DNA of 36,769 nt from XN24 sp047921395 (GTDB lineage: Bacteria; Pseudomonadota; Gammaproteobacteria; Steroidobacterales; XN24): contig JBLRWH010000019.1 of NCBI GenBank assembly GCA_047921395.1, positions 1 through 36,769 on the forward strand, in the 5' to 3' direction. The translations under genes and the position numbers were made by a program. This document shows positions 34,729 to 36,769 of this stretch, piece after piece. Within the stretch, counting starts at the first letter, position 1, and each line of letters starts with the position of its first letter. The notes under the pieces were generated by a model. The model ran no database searches, was not told the origin of the DNA, and was given only the letters and a program-made list of their open reading frames with translations.

Positions 34729-36287
34729 CTCGCCAGCAGGAAGGCGGCCCACAGCGCGACCAGCAACATCATCACGCCGGTCGCGGGCCACGCGCGCAGC
34801 CGGAGGTCCAGCCGCTGGATCCGCTGCGACCAGGCGGGGCCATCCCAGAGTCCCAGGACACCCACCGCGAGGCGGTCGCGCACTCGGGGTAAGCGCCGCC
34901 GGAAGAGCACGCGCAAGCGGCGGAACACAAAGGCGGCCATCCGTTCCACGGGGCCCAGCAGGTCGCCCGGGGCGATGGCCGGCGCCGAGCGCTCTGGCAG
35001 CCACCGGAAAATGGCCAGCCCGAGCGTGATGGCGAGTGGCGCGGCCCAGGCGGAGTCGAACCGGGGCAGGCGCGCGTCCCAGGCGAGACCGAGGCCGGCA
35101 CAGGCCAGCAAGATCGGTGTAAACACGAGGTGGGTCGGCTCTGCCGACGAGTCATCCCGTAGGACGGCCGTCGTCCTGCGCGCCGCCACGGTCAGCAACA
35201 GCGTGGCGGCGACCGCGGCCAGCGGCGCCAGCAGTCCGGCCCAGGCAGGCAACGCCGTCGCCGCGTGCGCTGCAGCATGCCCTGCGGCAAGACCGTGCAC
35301 GAGCAACGCGGCGACGATCGCGGCGTCCCGCAGCCAGCCGGCCCGCTGCAGGGCGACCAGGGGCAGCGCGGCGCAGCAGGCCAGCAGCGCCAGGCCGAGC
35401 CAGGCCAGCTGGCCATCCGGACCTTCACCCGCCGGCAGGGCCAGCAGCAGCAGCGCCGCCGTCGCCGCGGCGGCATACGCAAGCGTCGCGCGCGGCTGCA
35501 CCTGGGCGAGGCCGGCCACCGTCGCCCAGGCCGCACCCGCAACACCCAGCACGACGCATGCCACGCCGATCTGCGGGACGCCCTCTGGCAGGATCTTCAG
35601 CACGCCGATGAATGCGGCGCCGGTCGGCACGGCCACGAGCAGCACCGCGGTCGGCGTGCTTGCTCCTGCCAGCGCCGGCGGCAGCCATAGGTGGGCTGGA
35701 GGAACGCCGCCGCGCAGGACCACCGCGGTGAATCCGAGCAACAACAGCGACAATTTCGGCTCGAGCCCCGGGTGGGCCGTCGAGCTCAGCAGCACCTCGA
35801 ACACCAGCAAATCGCTGATGACGAGGAGCACGATCAGGGCGCGCCCGGCGCGGCGCGGGTCCTCCCCCGGCTCACCGGCCATGACGGCGTACAGGCCGTA
35901 GCCAGTGGCCAGCATGCCCGCGTAGACGAGCGGACCCCCTTCCGCCAGCGCGAGCGTGATCGCGCCGGACAAAGCGACCAGCAGCGCGATCACGCCGGGG
36001 CCCCGTTCGCGGACGCGTGTCATCAGCAGCCCGGCCGTCAACCAGAGCCCCCCGAACAGCAGCAACGCCGCGCGCGCGGTCGCGTCCAGCACCAGCGCGG
36101 AGTTGCCCTGGACCAGCAGCTCCGCGATCTCGATTCTCTCCTGCCCCATGAGCGCCGCGACGGTGACAGGAAATGCGGCGAGGAGCGCGACCAGCCAGCC
36201 CGTGGCCAGCTGGCCCGCGCGCGACGACAATGCCAGCCAGGCGGCGGCGGCCAGGGGCAGCAGCGGCAACAGGAGCAGCCGGCTCAT
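34725..36287 (-). CDS. Degenerate antiporter-like subunit of the same family, second gene of the set
   Basis: A 520-residue, extremely hydrophobic protein with about 14 membrane segments. Its best match to the family is RGGVPPAHLWLPPALAGASTPTAVLL (192-217), the KxxxPxHxWLP block, but here the lysine is arginine (R192). The TM8 lysine position reads PTGAAF, with threonine, and the TM5 glutamate region reads YAGMLATGY. The usual AYSSxxQ and HxxxK blocks are not recognisable. Like its neighbour it ends in a charged tail and a last membrane segment. The ATG at 36287 is chosen because it overlaps the upstream stop as ATGA; a longer frame reaching 36584 would overlap that gene. It may be a structural subunit rather than a pump. 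Confidence 0.82.
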   Translation of the reverse strand: MSRLLLLPLLPLAAAAWLALSSRAGQLATGWLVALLAAFPVTVAALMGQERIEIAELLVQGNSALVLDATARAALLLFGGLWLTAGLLMTRVRERGPGVIALLVALSGAITLALAEGGPLVYAGMLATGYGLYAVMAGEPGEDPRRAGRALIVLLVISDLLVFEVLLSSTAHPGLEPKLSLLLLGFTAVVLRGGVPPAHLWLPPALAGASTPTAVLLVAVPTGAAFIGVLKILPEGVPQIGVACVVLGVAGAAWATVAGLAQVQPRATLAYAAAATAALLLLALPAGEGPDGQLAWLGLALLACCAALPLVALQRAGWLRDAAIVAALLVHGLAAGHAAAHAATALPAWAGLLAPLAAVAATLLLTVAARRTTAVLRDDSSAEPTHLVFTPILLACAGLGLAWDARLPRFDSAWAAPLAITLGLAIFRWLPERSAPAIAPGDLLGPVERMAAFVFRRLRVLFRRRLPRVRDRLAVGVLGLWDGPAWSQRIQRLDLRLRAWPATGVMMLLVALWAAFLLAR

Positions 36288-36769
36288 GGCGCGTATTTCC
36301 GCGCGGCGATGAACTGGACCCAGTCGAGCGGCGTGCCGGGCATCGAGGCGAACAGCCCCCACACGAGCGCCGCGGAGATCGTGAACAGCGGCGGCAGCAA
36401 CAGCGTCCAGGCCGTTTCCTTGCGACCGTAGTCGCGCTCGTGCGGCCAGGCCTCCGGCGGCGGATCGAACCAGGCGGTGCGCAGGATCGGCAGGAAATAG
36501 GCGGCGTTCAGCAGGCTGCTGCCGGCCAGCACCAGCACCACCCAGTCCTGTCCGACCTCCAGCGCGCCGAGGCCGATATACCACTTGCTGATGAAGCCGA
36601 CGGTCGGCGGCACGCCGATCATGCCGAAGGCGGCGAGCGTAAACGCCGTCATCGTCCAGGGCATGCGCCGGCCGATGCCGCTCATCTCGCTGACCTTGTG
36701 GACGCCCAGGGTCTCGGCGAAGTTGCCGGCGCAGAAGAACAGCGTGATCTTCATGAAGCCCTGGTGGAC
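36284..36769 (-). CDS. MrpD/NuoM-like proton-conducting subunit, C-terminal part only
   Basis: The C-terminal 161 residues of a third member of the antiporter-like family, cut by the window edge. It contains KITLFFCAGNF and MSGIGRRMPWTMTAF, and GVPPTVGFISKWYIG with the TM12 lysine in the SKW form typical of MrpD. The canonical residues visible here are kept, in contrast to the two genes after it. The frame is open at 36769 and ends with an ATGA overlap at 36284-36287. Other subunits of the complex are expected beyond the right edge. Confidence 0.88.
   Translation of the reverse strand, partial: VHQGFMKITLFFCAGNFAETLGVHKVSEMSGIGRRMPWTMTAFTLAAFGMIGVPPTVGFISKWYIGLGALEVGQDWVVLVLAGSSLLNAAYFLPILRTAWFDPPPEAWPHERDYGRKETAWTLLLPPLFTISAALVWGLFASMPGTPLDWVQFIAARKYAP

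Noticed and set aside
32935..35901. 988-codon open frame on the plus strand opposite the antiporter-like genes
   Set aside because: The longest open frame in the window, but its product is Arg/Gln/Ala/Ser-rich without domains, while the other strand encodes regular membrane proteins with ATGA junctions.
36288..36584. Longer N-terminus for the 520-residue antiporter-like subunit
   Set aside because: It lies in antiphase over the upstream gene, is Arg/Gly-rich and not hydrophobic, and the ATGA junction at 36284-36287 gives a natural start.

Overview
The window is a GC-rich stretch of chromosome from a Gram-negative proteobacterium, most likely a gammaproteobacterium of the Chromatiales/Xanthomonadales type. 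This rests on gene content and order: groES-groEL under a CIRCE element, cutA-dsbD-tlpA, aroQ-accB-accC-prmA, dusB-fis-purH-purD, glnE, and a lipid A/Kdo cluster (waaA, an lpxL-like acyltransferase, kdkA) beside tolC. The placement is inferred from protein recognition; no search was run. I see no tRNA, rRNA, CRISPR array, insertion sequence or prophage. Almost all of the DNA is ordinary housekeeping coding sequence.

Layout. 1-4192 (minus): thiC followed by a PAS-PAS-GGDEF-EAL cyclic-di-GMP protein. 4402-6926 (plus): a PCMT-like methyltransferase, a rhodanese and a TolC-family outer-membrane protein, with a perfect AT-rich palindrome just before tolC. 6942-9986: waaA (minus), an lpxL-like acyltransferase (plus) and kdkA (minus), all acting on lipid A and inner core; the last two overlap tail to tail. 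10000-13144 (minus): a small zf-CHCC protein and glnE, probably transcribed together with kdkA. 13145-13486 is the only gap over 300 bases; it holds the groEL terminator and low-complexity repeats. 13487-15586 (minus): groEL, groES, CIRCE and a sigma-70-like promoter.

15659-27585 (plus) is a long co-directional run: cutA, a DsbD with two N-terminal domains, a TlpA-like thioredoxin, aroQ, accB, accC, prmA (apparently with a CTG start), a zinc-ribbon DUF3426 protein, dusB, fis, purH and purD. 27615-32060 (minus) is a looser accessory group: an Omp85-type barrel protein, an amidohydrolase, a HIT protein, a SnoaL/lumazine-binding-like protein and an NmrA-like protein. 32281-32469 (plus) is a DUF2061 membrane protein. 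32483-36769 (minus) holds a small triheme cytochrome c and, upstream of it, three translationally coupled antiporter-like membrane subunits of the Mrp/complex I family, the first cut by the window edge.

The part furthest from textbook is the right end. The two complete Mrp-like subunits appear to lack the conserved TM5 glutamate, one has also lost further channel residues, and both end in a similar charged C-terminal tail plus membrane anchor. Other points of interest are the duplicated DsbD sensor domain, the CTG start of prmA, the palindromes upstream of tolC and thiC, and a LysR-type box between the Omp85 and DUF2061 genes. I do not see a complete, clearly undescribed system.
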